Assembly: GCA_024640085.1 (NCBI GenBank)
Contig: JAHEFR010000007.1
Span: 57,245-121,244, forward strand
DNA: 64,000 bases
Direction: 5' to 3'
Source of the DNA: Gammaproteobacteria bacterium
Lineage (GTDB): Bacteria > Pseudomonadota > Gammaproteobacteria > Steroidobacterales > XN24
The stretch's first letter is position 1. Every line of letters starts with the position of its first letter. The position numbers and the translations under genes were made by a program. This document shows positions 20,533 through 29,867 of the stretch, piece after piece. Below the pieces are notes generated by a model, which had not been told where the DNA came from, ran no database searches, and worked only from the letters and a program-made list of their open reading frames with translations.

Positions 20533-20991
20533 CTAGACCTTTATCTCGGGCGCCAAGCGCGCCGTTTCCACTTCGTCAAATCTCAGGCGATAGGCCACGC
20601 CGTCCACCTCGATCGCAAAACCGTCCTCATCCACCGACGCGAGCACGCCGGTAAAGCGACGCCTGCCGTCCTCGTTGGGCGCGGCCAGTTCAACCTTCGC
20701 TCTCTCGCCGCTGAAGCGGGCGAAATCGGCGGGCCTTCGCAGCCGGCGATTCAGCCCCGGCGAAGACACCTCCAGGACGTAATGCCCGGGTATGGGGTCT
20801 TCTACGTCCAGCAGGGCGCTGACCTGGTGGCTGACGCGCTCGCAGTCCTCCAGGGTGATGCCGCCCTCACTGTCGATGAACAGACGGATCAGCCCGCTGC
20901 GACCGCCCAGTCTGAGTTCCAGGTCCACCAGGTCGTAGCCCAGGGTGTTGACCTCCGGCTCCAGCAACTCGGTCAGTTCGCTGACGTTCAT
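20533..20991 (-). CDS. rimP: ribosome maturation factor RimP
   Basis: Needed for early 30S assembly. 152 aa, as in E. coli. The N-terminal domain (about 1-80) has LGYDLVDLEL, LIRLFIDSEGGITLEDCERVSHQVSALLDVEDPI and the LEVSSPGLNRRL signature; the C-terminal SH3-like domain ends RLRFDEVETARLAPE. The ATG at 20991 (MNVSEL) is chosen; the ATG two codons earlier at 20997 cannot be excluded, and the frame open to 21441 runs through the tRNA, so its upstream part is not coding. It follows the initiator tRNA and its terminator. Confidence 0.95.
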   Translation of the reverse strand: MNVSELTELLEPEVNTLGYDLVDLELRLGGRSGLIRLFIDSEGGITLEDCERVSHQVSALLDVEDPIPGHYVLEVSSPGLNRRLRRPADFARFSGERAKVELAAPNEDGRRRFTGVLASVDEDGFAIEVDGVAYRLRFDEVETARLAPEIKV

Positions 20992-21099
20992 ACCCATGCA
21001 CCCATACGAAAAATGGGCCATGCGGCCCACTTTTCCCGGCGGCCGGTCCGGCACCCCACTCGAGTAGCCGCCGCCGCCTGACCGCCAGATCCCGGTCCG

Positions 21100-21128
21100 A
21101 AAAATAGAAAAAGCCCCAGCGGGGCTTT
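21100..21128 (-). terminator. intrinsic terminator between initiator tRNA and rimP
   Basis: On the minus strand: stem AAGCCCC / GGGGCTT with a 3-base loop, then TTTTTCTATTTTT. It may attenuate readthrough from the tRNA into rimP-nusA-infB, so the protein genes could be partly uncoupled from the tRNA. Confidence 0.85.
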
Positions 21129-21141
21129 CTCTAGAAAAGCT

Positions 21142-21218
21142 TGGTAGCGGGGGCAGGATTTGAACCTGCGACCTTCGGGTTATGAGCCCGACGAGCTGCC
21201 AGACTGCTCCACCCCGCA
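21142..21218 (-). tRNA. initiator tRNA-fMet (CAT)
   Basis: 77 nt with CCA encoded. Initiator hallmarks: three G-C pairs next to the anticodon loop (GGG-CTCATAA-CCC) and no Watson-Crick pair at 1:72. Here 1:72 is T-T, where E. coli has C-A. T arm GCAGG-TTCAAAT-CCTGC. It heads the rimP-nusA-infB run, as metY does in E. coli. Confidence 0.96.
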
Positions 21219-21232
21219 CTCGCTGGGGCAGG

Positions 21233-21261
21233 ATTATACAAACTGGACCCCGGTTTTCCAA
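21233..21261 (-). promoter_or_regulatory. sigma-70 promoter of the initiator tRNA operon
   Basis: On the minus strand: TTGGAA (-35), a 17-base spacer, then a perfect TATAAT (-10) ending 15 bases before the mature tRNA 5' end. Confidence 0.75.
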
Positions 21262-21454
21262 CACCTGCGTGGATGAATTGGGAGGCTTGCCAGAAAAGAA
21301 CCATAAGCTACTGATTAAATTAAGTTTAATTGCGTCCCGAAACGCCCTAGTGCAAACCAGGGCCCAGGCTGAAAAAAGTCGGGTCCTGGGCGCGGACCGT
21401 ATCCGGGGCGTGGCACCGGGAAAAGGGTCCCCATCCATCATTTCGGATTGGCCG

Positions 21455-22170
21455 CTACCAGGTCACCCCAAACCCCAGCATCACGCCCCGGAAGTCGAGA
21501 TTGACGTCGGTGTTGTCCTTTTGGTCGAGCTTGTAATGAAGGTTGCGATAGCCGATCCGGCCGACCCAGCGATCGGAGAACCCGTACTGGCACTGGGGCC
21601 ACAATTCCCACTGGTATTCCGAGTCCCCGGTGCCCGCCGACATCAGCGGATTGAAGGTCCAGTGCTCGGACAAGGGGATATCCGGCGGGAAGATCAACAG
21701 GTAATCGACCACGTCCGGGGAGGATTTGCGGCTGCCGGCCGGCGTATCGACCTTGGCGTCCATGCCCGTCTGGCGCACGCCCACCATGAGCTGGTAGGAC
21801 CTGTCCTTCTTGCCGTAGAAGATTCGGCCGACTCCCAGAGTCGCAATGTAGGTATCCAGCGTCATATCCACGTTCGGCGGCGTATCGAAGGAGTCCAGGA
21901 CGACGTAATCCACCTGGCCGAAGAAGGCCCAGCGGTCGTACTGCAGAGACGCCATCACCTCGGCCTACCAGTCCAACGAGTCAATGACGACACTAAGACT
22001 GTAATGCACGTGGGTGGTCTGATCGTCAACCCTGAGCTTCCCGTCGATACCGACACCCCAGAAATAGGGCATCACCTCGCCGTGCCACCCCTTGTCCTCG
22101 GGGCCGTCGGCATCCCGAGCCCGGGCACTAACAGCGTGGCCAATACTCCCAACCCTGCTCTTGGAACCAT
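21455..22170 (-). pseudogene. outer-membrane beta-barrel protein, frameshifted and interrupted
   Basis: The ATG at 22170 has an ideal ribosome site (AAGGAGA, seven bases upstream) and begins a signal-peptide-like sequence (GLGVLATLLVPGLG). The mature protein is in a different frame: from about 22130 the downstream frame reads DKGWHGEVMPYFWGVGIDGKL, then meets an in-frame TAG at 21965-21967, then continues as EVMASLQYDRWAFFGQVDYV to the natural end, VMLGFGVTW. Alternating strands and a terminal aromatic residue are typical of outer-membrane barrels; the WxxxxxPYxWxxGxDG opening matches a common barrel family. So there is one frameshift (22110-22130) and one nonsense codon. Sequencing error is possible for either, less so for both. 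Confidence 0.72.
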
Positions 22171-22447
22171 GATCTGGTCTCCTTGCAATGCATGCCTGAT
22201 GTCTCCTGACCCAATACTCCGATAATGTCTTACACGACTCCCCGAGCCGGAAAGCCTTGCCCGTGATCGCCAGCCGCCATCAAACGAGCCGACAAGTAGG
22301 TCCTCTGATCGCTACGGCTTTGCCACCGGCATGTAGACCGGACCTGACGCACCTGTCGGGCTTGGCCCGCTCCCCACATGCAAATTAGGGTGGGGCCCCG
22401 AATCCGCCCGGTTGCCGCGGGAAGCCAGTAGATCCCCGCTTCGGGAG
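22171..22447. other. intergenic stretch without recognised features
   Basis: Between the pseudogene and the nuoN stop I see only a weak CCCCAC / GTGGGG dyad (22374-22397) without a T run. It may serve as the 3' end of the nuo transcript, but nothing firm supports that. Confidence 0.4.
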
Positions 22448-23902
22448 TCAGAATGCAATCGCCTGATTGCACAGGGCAATCAGTCCTTGGGGGAAGATCC
22501 CGAGCACCAGTATCAACAGCCCGTTGAGCGAAAGCAGTAGCCGGAATTCCGCCCCCGCGACGATGTCGCCGGCAGTCTCCGGCTCGTCGAAATACATCAG
22601 CTTGATGACGCGCAGGTAATAGAAGGCCCCAATCACCGAGAAGATTACGCCGGTCACGGCCAGCCAGGTCATGCCGGCGTCTACAGCGGCCCAGAGGACC
22701 GCCAGTTTGGCCCAGAATCCCAGGAACGGCGGCACGCCAGCCATACTGAACATCGTCACCAGCATGATCCCGGCAAACCAGGGGCTGCGGCGGCTGAGCC
22801 CGCGGAAGTCCTCCAGCTCGTCCGCCTCGAATCCCTGACGGCTCAACAGGAGGATCATGCCGAACGCCGCGGTGGCCATGATCACATAGGCTAGCGTGTA
22901 GAAGAGGGCTGACTCGACCCCAGCCCGGCTGCCGGTCAGGACACCCATGAGGATGAACCCGACGTGGGAGATGGTCGAGTAGGCAAGCATTCGCTTGAGA
23001 TTGGTCTGGGCGATGGCTACCACGTTGCCGAGGCCCATGGACAGCACCGAAAGTACCACCAGCATCCCGCTCCAGCTCTCCTGCACCGCCCCCAGGCCCT
23101 CGACGATAACCCTCAGCAGCATGGCGAAGGACGCCACCTTGGCGGCCGACCCGATGAACAGGGTCACTGGCGTCGGCGCCCCGTGGTACACGTCGGGGAT
23201 CCACATGTGGAACGGTACGGCACCGAACTTGAATGCGACACCGACCAGGATGAACGACAGGGCGAACAGCAGATGGATATTCAACTCGTCCATGACGGTC
23301 ACTGCCCTGGCTATCTCGCCCAGGTCCAGTGAGCCAGTCACACCGTAGAGCATCGAGGTGCCGAACAGGAAGCAACCTGACGCGATGGCGCCAAGAACGA
23401 AATACTTCATGGCAGATTCGGCGGCCACCGGATCGTCCCGGGAGAACGCCACCATGGCGTACAGGGACAGGGACATCAGTTCCAGCCCCAGGTACAGGCT
23501 CAGCATGCTGTGAGCCGAGATCATCACCATGATCCCCAGGGTGGCGAAAATCGCGAGCAGGTAATACTCGCCCTTGAAGAGGTCCCTCGCCCTGAGATAC
23601 TCGCGGGAGTAGAGGAACACCGTCGCCACCACCGCATAGGTGAACAGCTTCAGGAGGCGGGAAAGCGGGTCTGATACGAAGGTATCCGAGAATGTGAGTA
23701 TGGTGCCGCCGGGCACCCAGAACGCGGTCGCCGCGGCTGCCAGCGCCAGAGTCGCCATGCACAGACCGTATGTAATCCAGCGCCTTCGGTCCGGGATAAA
23801 CAGGTCGGCCACCAGGATGACGCATGCCATAGCCAGGACCACGATCTCGGCCGACGCGGGCGCGAAATCCGGTGTCTGGAAAACGGGATTCACCGCACTC
23901 AT
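22448..23902 (-). CDS. nuoN: NADH-quinone oxidoreductase subunit N
   Basis: Antiporter-like proton-pumping membrane subunit of complex I. 484 aa, about 14 transmembrane helices. Conserved Proton_antipo_M features are visible: the Glu in TM5 (YLGLELMSLSLYAMVAF), the Lys in GSAAKVASFAMLLRV and the Lys in QTNLKRMLAYSTISHVGF. It is the last gene of the operon. The ATG at 23902 overlaps the nuoM stop (ATGA). Confidence 0.97.
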   Translation of the reverse strand: MSAVNPVFQTPDFAPASAEIVVLAMACVILVADLFIPDRRRWITYGLCMATLALAAAATAFWVPGGTILTFSDTFVSDPLSRLLKLFTYAVVATVFLYSREYLRARDLFKGEYYLLAIFATLGIMVMISAHSMLSLYLGLELMSLSLYAMVAFSRDDPVAAESAMKYFVLGAIASGCFLFGTSMLYGVTGSLDLGEIARAVTVMDELNIHLLFALSFILVGVAFKFGAVPFHMWIPDVYHGAPTPVTLFIGSAAKVASFAMLLRVIVEGLGAVQESWSGMLVVLSVLSMGLGNVVAIAQTNLKRMLAYSTISHVGFILMGVLTGSRAGVESALFYTLAYVIMATAAFGMILLLSRQGFEADELEDFRGLSRRSPWFAGIMLVTMFSMAGVPPFLGFWAKLAVLWAAVDAGMTWLAVTGVIFSVIGAFYYLRVIKLMYFDEPETAGDIVAGAEFRLLLSLNGLLILVLGIFPQGLIALCNQAIAF

Positions 23903-25407
23903 AACTTTGACCGGACCATCAAGTCGAGCAAGTTCTCAATCGTCGGCCCCATCACCTCCAGAAGCGGCGCAGGCCAGACCCCCAGTACGAGTACCGCCAC
24001 CGCCAGGACGCCGAGCACAAGTCCCTCCCGCGCGTCGATATCCGTCAGGCCGGCCACGCCATCGTTGGCCACCTCGCCGAAGACCACCCGTTTGACCATC
24101 CAGAGCGTGTAGGCGGCGCCGAGCACAAGGGTCGTGGCCGCCAGGAATGCGAACCAGGGGTTCGCCCTGAAACTTGCCAGGATCACGAGGAACTCGCCGA
24201 CGAAGCCGGAGGTCCCCGGAAGGCCGGCGTTGGCCATGGCGAAGAACACCATCAGTGCGGCGAACCGCGGCATGGTGTTCGCCACGCCCCCGTAGGCCGC
24301 GATGTCGCGGCTGTGAAGCCGGTCGTAGAGCACGCCGACACAGAGAAACAGGGCCCCGGAGACCAGGCCGTGGGAGATCATCTGGACCATGCCTCCTTCC
24401 AGGCCCATCCCTGCCCCCTCCAGCCCCCCGGTCCTCCGCAGGATCGAGAAACCGAGGAAGAACCCCAGTGTGACAAACCCCATGTGGGCGATGGAGGAAT
24501 AGGCGATCAGTTTTTTCATGTCGCTCTGCACCAGGGCGACGAAACCGATGTACACCACCGCGATCAGCGACAGAACCAGCACCAGCCAGTCCAGCGACAT
24601 GCTGGCGTCGGGCGTGATCGGGAGGCTGAATCGAACGAATCCATAACCCCCCATCTTGAGCATGATGGCGGCCAGGATCACCGACCCTCCAGTGGGGGCC
24701 TCCACGTGGGCGTCCGGCAACCAGGTGTGGACCGGCCACATGGGCACCTTGACGGCAAATGCCGTGAGGAAGGCGATGAATATCAGCACCTGCTCCCGCA
24801 TGCCCAAGGGGAAGGTGTAGAAATCCTGGATCGCATAACTGCCCGAGCCCATGTACAGGTAGATCAGGGCAACCAGCATCAGCACCGAGCCCAGGAAGGT
24901 GTACAGGAAGAACTTGAGCGTCGCATAGATCCTGCGGGGGCCACCCCACACGCCGATGATGATGAACATCGGGATCAGCATCGCCTCCCAGAAGACATAG
25001 AACAGCATGGCATCCAGGGACGCGAATACGCCGTTCATCAGCCCCTCCATGACCAGGAAGGCAGCGAAGTACTGGCTCGGCCGCTCCCTGATCACCTTCC
25101 AACCTGCGATGACCACCAATACGGTGACGAAAGTGGTCAGCAGGATCAGCGGCATCGAGATGCCGTCCACCCCGAGGTAGTACTCGATGCGGAACCGCTC
25201 GATCCAGGGATGCCGCTCCACGAACTGCATCGCCGCGGTGGTCCGGTCGAAACCGGCGAACAGGGGAACGCTAGCGACGAAGGTCACCACAGAGACGCCC
25301 AGGGCCACCCATCGCGACAGGGCGGCACGGCGATCGCCAACAGCCAGCACGGCCAGGCCGCCAAATACCGGCAGCCAGATCAGCGTACTGAGCAGGGATA
25401 ACTCCAT
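23899..25407 (-). CDS. nuoM: NADH-quinone oxidoreductase subunit M
   Basis: Second antiporter-like proton-pumping subunit in the membrane arm. 502 aa with about 14 helices. Conserved charged residues occur in the expected places: Glu in FYVFWEAMLIPMFIIIGVWGG (about 140), Lys in FAVKVPMWPVHTWLPDAHVEAP (about 230) and Lys/His in QSDMKKLIAYSSIAHMGFV (about 300). ATG at 25407, 22 bases after the nuoL stop. Confidence 0.97.
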   Translation of the reverse strand: MELSLLSTLIWLPVFGGLAVLAVGDRRAALSRWVALGVSVVTFVASVPLFAGFDRTTAAMQFVERHPWIERFRIEYYLGVDGISMPLILLTTFVTVLVVIAGWKVIRERPSQYFAAFLVMEGLMNGVFASLDAMLFYVFWEAMLIPMFIIIGVWGGPRRIYATLKFFLYTFLGSVLMLVALIYLYMGSGSYAIQDFYTFPLGMREQVLIFIAFLTAFAVKVPMWPVHTWLPDAHVEAPTGGSVILAAIMLKMGGYGFVRFSLPITPDASMSLDWLVLVLSLIAVVYIGFVALVQSDMKKLIAYSSIAHMGFVTLGFFLGFSILRRTGGLEGAGMGLEGGMVQMISHGLVSGALFLCVGVLYDRLHSRDIAAYGGVANTMPRFAALMVFFAMANAGLPGTSGFVGEFLVILASFRANPWFAFLAATTLVLGAAYTLWMVKRVVFGEVANDGVAGLTDIDAREGLVLGVLAVAVLVLGVWPAPLLEVMGPTIENLLDLMVRSKL

Positions 25408-25429
25408 AAGCCGTCGTTTCCTTCCTGTC

Positions 25430-27388
25430 TCAGCCCTTCATCAACAGCCAGCCCAGCATCAGCGCGAGCCCGATAATCATGGCGAATGCGTAGTGATAGA
25501 GGTAACCCGTCTGGACCTGGCGCACCACGCCAGCGAGCCAGCCCACCATACGGGCGGACCCGTTAACCACCAGTCCGTCAATCAGGATCTCGTCGCCGAG
25601 TTTCCACAGCCCCTTGCCCAGCCCGCGGGCGCCGGGAGCGATGACCTTCTCGTTCAGGTCGTCGAAGTAGTACTTGTTGGCCAGCAAGCGGATGATCCCG
25701 CGCAGCCGCGCCGTGGCTTGCGGCAGCATGTCCGGCCGTCGCAGGTAAAGGAGCCAGGCGGTAGCAAGGCCCGCCATCGCTATGAAAAACGGGTAGCCGG
25801 AGAGTCCGTGAACCAGGAAAGCAGATGGGGCGGTGCCGTGCTCGCCGACGGTCGACAGAACGTCGTGACTCTCGGAGACATGGATCGAAGACCCGAAATA
25901 CCCGTCGAACAGAAGCGCCTGCTCTGTCATCCACCCGGCGACTACCGAAGGGATTGCGAGGAGGACCAGCGGGAGCGTAACCACCCAGGGGCTCTCCTTG
26001 AGATGGCTGCGGGTGTGTTCGTCCATGCGCTCCTTGCCGTGGAACACCATGAAGAACATGCGGAACGTGTAGAGCGCGGTCACGAACACCCCGAGTAGCA
26101 CGCACAGATAGGCGTATCTGGCGCCGGGGATGGCCGAAGCGTGAACGGCTTCGATGATCGCGTCTTTTGAGAAGAATCCGGAAAAGCCCGGGAATCCGAT
26201 CAGGGCCAGGGATCCGATCAATGCCGTCCAGTAAGTGACCGGCATGTACCGGCGTAGCCCACCCATCTTGCGGATGTCCTGCTCGTGATGCATGGCGATG
26301 ATCACGGACCCGGCGGCGAGGAATAGCAAGGCCTTGAAGAAGGCGTGAGTGCCAAGGTGGAAGATTCCAGCCGCATAAGCGGAGGCCCCGAGGGCAACCA
26401 TCATGTAGCCGAGCTGGGACAGGGTCGAGTAAGCTACCACCCGTTTGATGTCGTTCTGCACCAGTCCAAGCAGACCCATGAAGAACGCGGTGGTGGCGCC
26501 GATCACGAGCACCACGCTCAGGGCGGTAGTGGAAAGCTCGAAGAGGGGGGACATACGGGCGACCATGAAGACGCCGGCGGTCACCATCGTGGCTGCGTGG
26601 ATCAACGCGGAAATCGGCGTGGGGCCCTCCATGGAGTCCGGCAACCAGACGTGCAGCGGCACCTGGGCCGACTTGCCCATGGCTCCCACGAATAACAACA
26701 CGCACACCAGCGTCGCGGCATCCCAGGGCCGCCCGGCAAGGACTTCCACGGTCTGCCTGCTCCAGGAAGGCGCCGAGGCGAAGACCTCAGCATAGTCCAG
26801 ACTCCCGGCCAGGCTGAGGATGGCGGCGATCCCCAGCAGGAAACCGAAATCCCCCACCCGATTTACGACGAAGGCCTTGAGATTGGCATGGATGGCTGTG
26901 GGGCGCTTGAACCAAAAACCGATCAGCAGATAGGAGACTACGCCGACCGCTTCCCAGCCGAAGAACAGCTGCAGGAAATTGTTGGCCATCACCAGCATCA
27001 GCATGGCGAAGGTGAACAGAGAGATATATGAGAAGAAACGCTGGTAGCCAGGGTCTTCGCGCATGTAGCCCACGGTGTAGACATGGACCATCAGCGATAC
27101 GAACGTCACCACGGTCATCATCAGGGCTGACAGGCGGTCGATAAGGAACCCGACCTCCATCCGCACACCGTCACTGATGCCCCAGGTGTACACAGCCCCG
27201 TCGTAGGGCTCCAGACGGCCACCGAGCAGTCCCGCCAGCACCCACGCGGACAGCAGAAATGAGGCGCCGACACCGAGGATAGTGATCCAGTGGGCGCCAG
27301 CCCGGCCGATCACGCGACCGAACAGGCCGGCGATCACAGCGGCCGCGAGAGGAGACAGAACGATTGCCAGGAGCACCTGTTCCATCAT
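25430..27388 (-). CDS. nuoL: NADH-quinone oxidoreductase subunit L
   Basis: Distal proton-pumping subunit whose long C-terminal lateral helix runs along the membrane arm. 652 aa, about 16 helices. Landmarks: MVHVYTVGYMREDPGYQRFF and LFFGWEAVGVVSYLLIGFW with the key Glu (about 145), AMGKSAQVPLHVWLPDSMEGPT with the key Lys (about 230), and QNDIKRVVAYSTLSQLGYM (about 330). The amphipathic C-terminal part (about 530-600) precedes the anchoring helix LALMLGWLLMKG. The ATG at 27388 shares one base with the nuoK stop; the second ATG is one codon later. Confidence 0.97.
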   Translation of the reverse strand: MMEQVLLAIVLSPLAAAVIAGLFGRVIGRAGAHWITILGVGASFLLSAWVLAGLLGGRLEPYDGAVYTWGISDGVRMEVGFLIDRLSALMMTVVTFVSLMVHVYTVGYMREDPGYQRFFSYISLFTFAMLMLVMANNFLQLFFGWEAVGVVSYLLIGFWFKRPTAIHANLKAFVVNRVGDFGFLLGIAAILSLAGSLDYAEVFASAPSWSRQTVEVLAGRPWDAATLVCVLLFVGAMGKSAQVPLHVWLPDSMEGPTPISALIHAATMVTAGVFMVARMSPLFELSTTALSVVLVIGATTAFFMGLLGLVQNDIKRVVAYSTLSQLGYMMVALGASAYAAGIFHLGTHAFFKALLFLAAGSVIIAMHHEQDIRKMGGLRRYMPVTYWTALIGSLALIGFPGFSGFFSKDAIIEAVHASAIPGARYAYLCVLLGVFVTALYTFRMFFMVFHGKERMDEHTRSHLKESPWVVTLPLVLLAIPSVVAGWMTEQALLFDGYFGSSIHVSESHDVLSTVGEHGTAPSAFLVHGLSGYPFFIAMAGLATAWLLYLRRPDMLPQATARLRGIIRLLANKYYFDDLNEKVIAPGARGLGKGLWKLGDEILIDGLVVNGSARMVGWLAGVVRQVQTGYLYHYAFAMIIGLALMLGWLLMKG

Positions 27389-27693
27389 CAGCCCTTCATT
27401 GAATCCAGTTCGCGCACGCTGATGCTCCGACGGCTGCGGAACAAGACAACGAGGATGGCCAGCCCGATGGCCGACTCCGCCGCCGCCACCGTAAGGATAA
27501 AGAAGACGAAAACCTGGCCGGCGGTATCACCGAGGAATCGCGCAAGAATGACGAAGTTGAAGTTGACTGCCAGCAGCATCAACTCGATACACATCAGGAG
27601 CAGGATCACGTTCTTCCGGTTGAGGAAGATCCCCGCTACCGCCAAGGCGAACAGCAGTCCGGAAAGGGTCAGGTAGTGGGAAAGGCCGATCAT
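27388..27693 (-). CDS. nuoK: NADH-quinone oxidoreductase subunit K
   Basis: Small membrane subunit (homologue of mitochondrial ND4L) linking the quinone site to the pumps. 101 aa, three helices. The two conserved membrane Glu are seen in [13 protein letters not shown] (about 36) and in [14 protein letters not shown] (about 72). The ATG at 27693 overlaps the nuoJ stop (ATGA). Confidence 0.97.
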   Translation of the reverse strand: MIGLSHYLTLSGLLFALAVAGIFLNRKNVILLLMCIELMLLAVNFNFVILARFLGDTAGQVFVFFILTVAAAESAIGLAILVVLFRSRRSISVRELDSMKG

Positions 27694-28292
27694 TCGCCCT
27701 TCTCCGATTCGATGTTCACGAGCCGCACCCGGTCCTCGCGCCGGACCACGACCTGTCTGCCCACGTCCTGGACCTTCAGGCCCGGACGCCTGCGCATGGT
27801 CAGGGCAATGGCCGCCACGATAGCGACCAGCAGGATGACGGCGGCAAGTTCGAAGGGATACACGTACTGCGTGTATAGCAGTTCGCCCAGGGCCTCGGTA
27901 TTGCTGTAATCAGCGGCGGCACGGGCCGGCGCCTGCAGGAAGTTCATCTCCTGGGTGCGGTCCCACACCACGATCCCCAACATGGCGACGATGAACAGCA
28001 CCACCGCGATACCAAGGGGCGCATATCGGGTGAAGCCTGCTCTCGCCTGCTCGATCTTGACGTCGAGCATCATGACCACGAAAAGGAAAAGCACCATCAC
28101 CGCGCCGACGTAGACCAGCACCAGGACGATGGCCAGGAATTCGGCCTCGAGGAGCATCCAGATAAAGGCGCTGGTGACGAAGGCGAGGACCAGGAACATC
28201 GCCGAATGAACCGGATTGCGCGCCGTGATCACGCCGATGCCGGCGCCCAGCAACACGGCGCCGAAAGTGTAGAAGATGGCTGACTCGATCAC
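27690..28292 (-). CDS. nuoJ: NADH-quinone oxidoreductase subunit J
   Basis: Membrane subunit homologous to ND6. 200 aa, five helices in the first 170 residues. The conserved stretch [25 protein letters not shown] contains the pi-bulge helix (about 52-76). The soluble C-terminal tail of about 30 residues is basic. GTG start at 28292. It follows nuoI after 19 bases. Confidence 0.96.
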   Translation of the reverse strand: MIESAIFYTFGAVLLGAGIGVITARNPVHSAMFLVLAFVTSAFIWMLLEAEFLAIVLVLVYVGAVMVLFLFVVMMLDVKIEQARAGFTRYAPLGIAVVLFIVAMLGIVVWDRTQEMNFLQAPARAAADYSNTEALGELLYTQYVYPFELAAVILLVAIVAAIALTMRRRPGLKVQDVGRQVVVRREDRVRLVNIESEKGE

Positions 28293-28311
28293 TGTTCCTG
28301 CGCGCCTCGAT

Positions 28312-28800
28312 CTATCTGTACTGGGCGTCGGCGGCTCTATCCCGCGCGATCATCTCTTCGTACTTGTCGCCGACGGCCAGGAGCTTCTCCTTGGTCATAA
28401 TGTTCTCGCCCCGGTTCTCCATGTGGTACTCGAGGATTTTCGTCTCCACGATGGCGTCCACCGGGCAGGCCTCCTCGCAGAACCCGCAGTAGATGCACTT
28501 GAACAGGTCGATGTCGTACCGGGTGGTGCGCCGCGTCCCGTCCCGCGCAACGTCGCTTTCGATGGTGATGGCCAACGCCGGGCAGACCGCCTCACACAGC
28601 TTGCAGGCAATGCATCGCTCCTCGCCGTTCGGATATCGCCTGAGTGCGTGAAGACCCCGGAATCGTGGTGACTGGGGCGTCTTCTCCTCCGGGTAGAGGA
28701 TCGTCACCTTCTTCACGAACAGGTTGCGCAAGGTCAGACGCAGTCCTGCCAGCAACTCGGTCAGGAAGAAGGTCTTGAACAGTCCGCGTATCGATTTCAT
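28312..28800 (-). CDS. nuoI: NADH-quinone oxidoreductase subunit I
   Basis: Peripheral subunit carrying two [4Fe-4S] clusters (N6a and N6b) in the electron path to quinone. 162 aa. Two ferredoxin motifs are present, [12 protein letters not shown] (about 61-72) and [12 protein letters not shown] (about 100-111). The N-terminal amphipathic helix and [21 protein letters not shown] are typical. ATG at 28800, eight bases after nuoH; the frame stays open far upstream through nuoH and nuoG, but that part is antisense-like shadow without family similarity. Confidence 0.96.
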   Translation of the reverse strand: MKSIRGLFKTFFLTELLAGLRLTLRNLFVKKVTILYPEEKTPQSPRFRGLHALRRYPNGEERCIACKLCEAVCPALAITIESDVARDGTRRTTRYDIDLFKCIYCGFCEEACPVDAIVETKILEYHMENRGENIMTKEKLLAVGDKYEEMIARDRAADAQYR

Positions 28801-28808
28801 CTGGCGCC

Positions 28809-29867
28809 TCAATCGAACCAGGGACCGACACGGAACAGGACCAGCAGGCCCTCGACCATGAGCCAGACGATGGTGACCGGGATGAACACCTTCCACCCCA
28901 GACGCATGATCTGGTCGTAGCGATAGCGGGGGAAAGTGGCGCGAAACCACAGGAAGCAAAACAGGAAGAACGACAGCTTCAAAGCGAACCAGAAGAAGCT
29001 GCTCTGTCCAAGGAATGTGTCGCCGATCACGGGCCAGGACTGGAACGGCGACAACCAACCCCCGAAGAAGAAGCTCGTCGTCAGGGCCGCTATCAGGATC
29101 ATGTTGGCGTATTCGGCCAGGAAGAATACGGCGAACGCCATCCCGGAGTACTCGACGTGGAATCCGGCCACAATCTCGGATTCTCCTTCGGCGACGTCGA
29201 AAGGCGCCCGGTTGGTCTCGGCTACGCCGGAGATAAAGTAGATCATGAACAGCGGTAGCAGTGGCAGCCAGAACCAGTGCAGGGCGCTGCCGCTCTGGGC
29301 CTCGATGATTGCACCAAGGTTGAGACTGCCACCGGCCATCAGCACGCCGACCAGGGCGAACCCCATGGCGATCTCGTAGGCCACGATCTGCGCCGCCGAG
29401 CGCATGGCGCCGAGCAGAGCGTACTTCGAATTGGACGCCCAGCCCGCCAGAATGATCCCGTATACCCCGAGGGAAGTCAGCGCCAGCACGTACAGCACCC
29501 CGGCGTTGATGTCCGCCAGCACGAACTGAGGACTGACGGGTATCACCGCCCAGGTCGCCAGCGCCGGCACGATCGACAATATCGGCGCGGTAATGAACAG
29601 GAATTTGCTGGCCTTGGCCGGAACGACAATCTCCTTGACCAGGAGCTTCAGTACGTCGGCGAACGGTTGCAGCAGTCCCTTGAAACCTACCCGGTTCGGG
29701 CCGATGCGATTCTGGATGTAGCCGATAATCTTGCGTTCCGCATAGGTGAGGTAGGCAACGGACAGGATCAGCGGCACGAGGATGGCCACGATCTGCAGCG
29801 TGATCGTGACGGTCGTCTGCAGCGCCGGCGGCAGACCGCTCCAGGCAGTTTCGAACCATTGAATCAC
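28809..29867 (-). CDS. nuoH: NADH-quinone oxidoreductase subunit H
   Basis: Membrane subunit (ND1 homologue) forming the quinone chamber at the arm junction. 352 aa, eight or nine helices. Signatures: [25 protein letters not shown] (about 44-68), [33 protein letters not shown] (about 210-245) with its conserved acidic residues, and [18 protein letters not shown] near the end. I choose the GTG at 29867, which forms GTGA with the nuoG stop and has GGAGG eight bases upstream. An ATG at 29885 inside nuoG has no ribosome site. Confidence 0.95.
   Translation of the reverse strand: MIQWFETAWSGLPPALQTTVTITLQIVAILVPLILSVAYLTYAERKIIGYIQNRIGPNRVGFKGLLQPFADVLKLLVKEIVVPAKASKFLFITAPILSIVPALATWAVIPVSPQFVLADINAGVLYVLALTSLGVYGIILAGWASNSKYALLGAMRSAAQIVAYEIAMGFALVGVLMAGGSLNLGAIIEAQSGSALHWFWLPLLPLFMIYFISGVAETNRAPFDVAEGESEIVAGFHVEYSGMAFAVFFLAEYANMILIAALTTSFFFGGWLSPFQSWPVIGDTFLGQSSFFWFALKLSFFLFCFLWFRATFPRYRYDQIMRLGWKVFIPVTIVWLMVEGLLVLFRVGPWFD

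Noticed and set aside
22230..23825. 531-aa minus-strand ORF
   Set aside because: Overlaps nuoN in another frame; low-complexity translation typical of GC-rich shadow frames.
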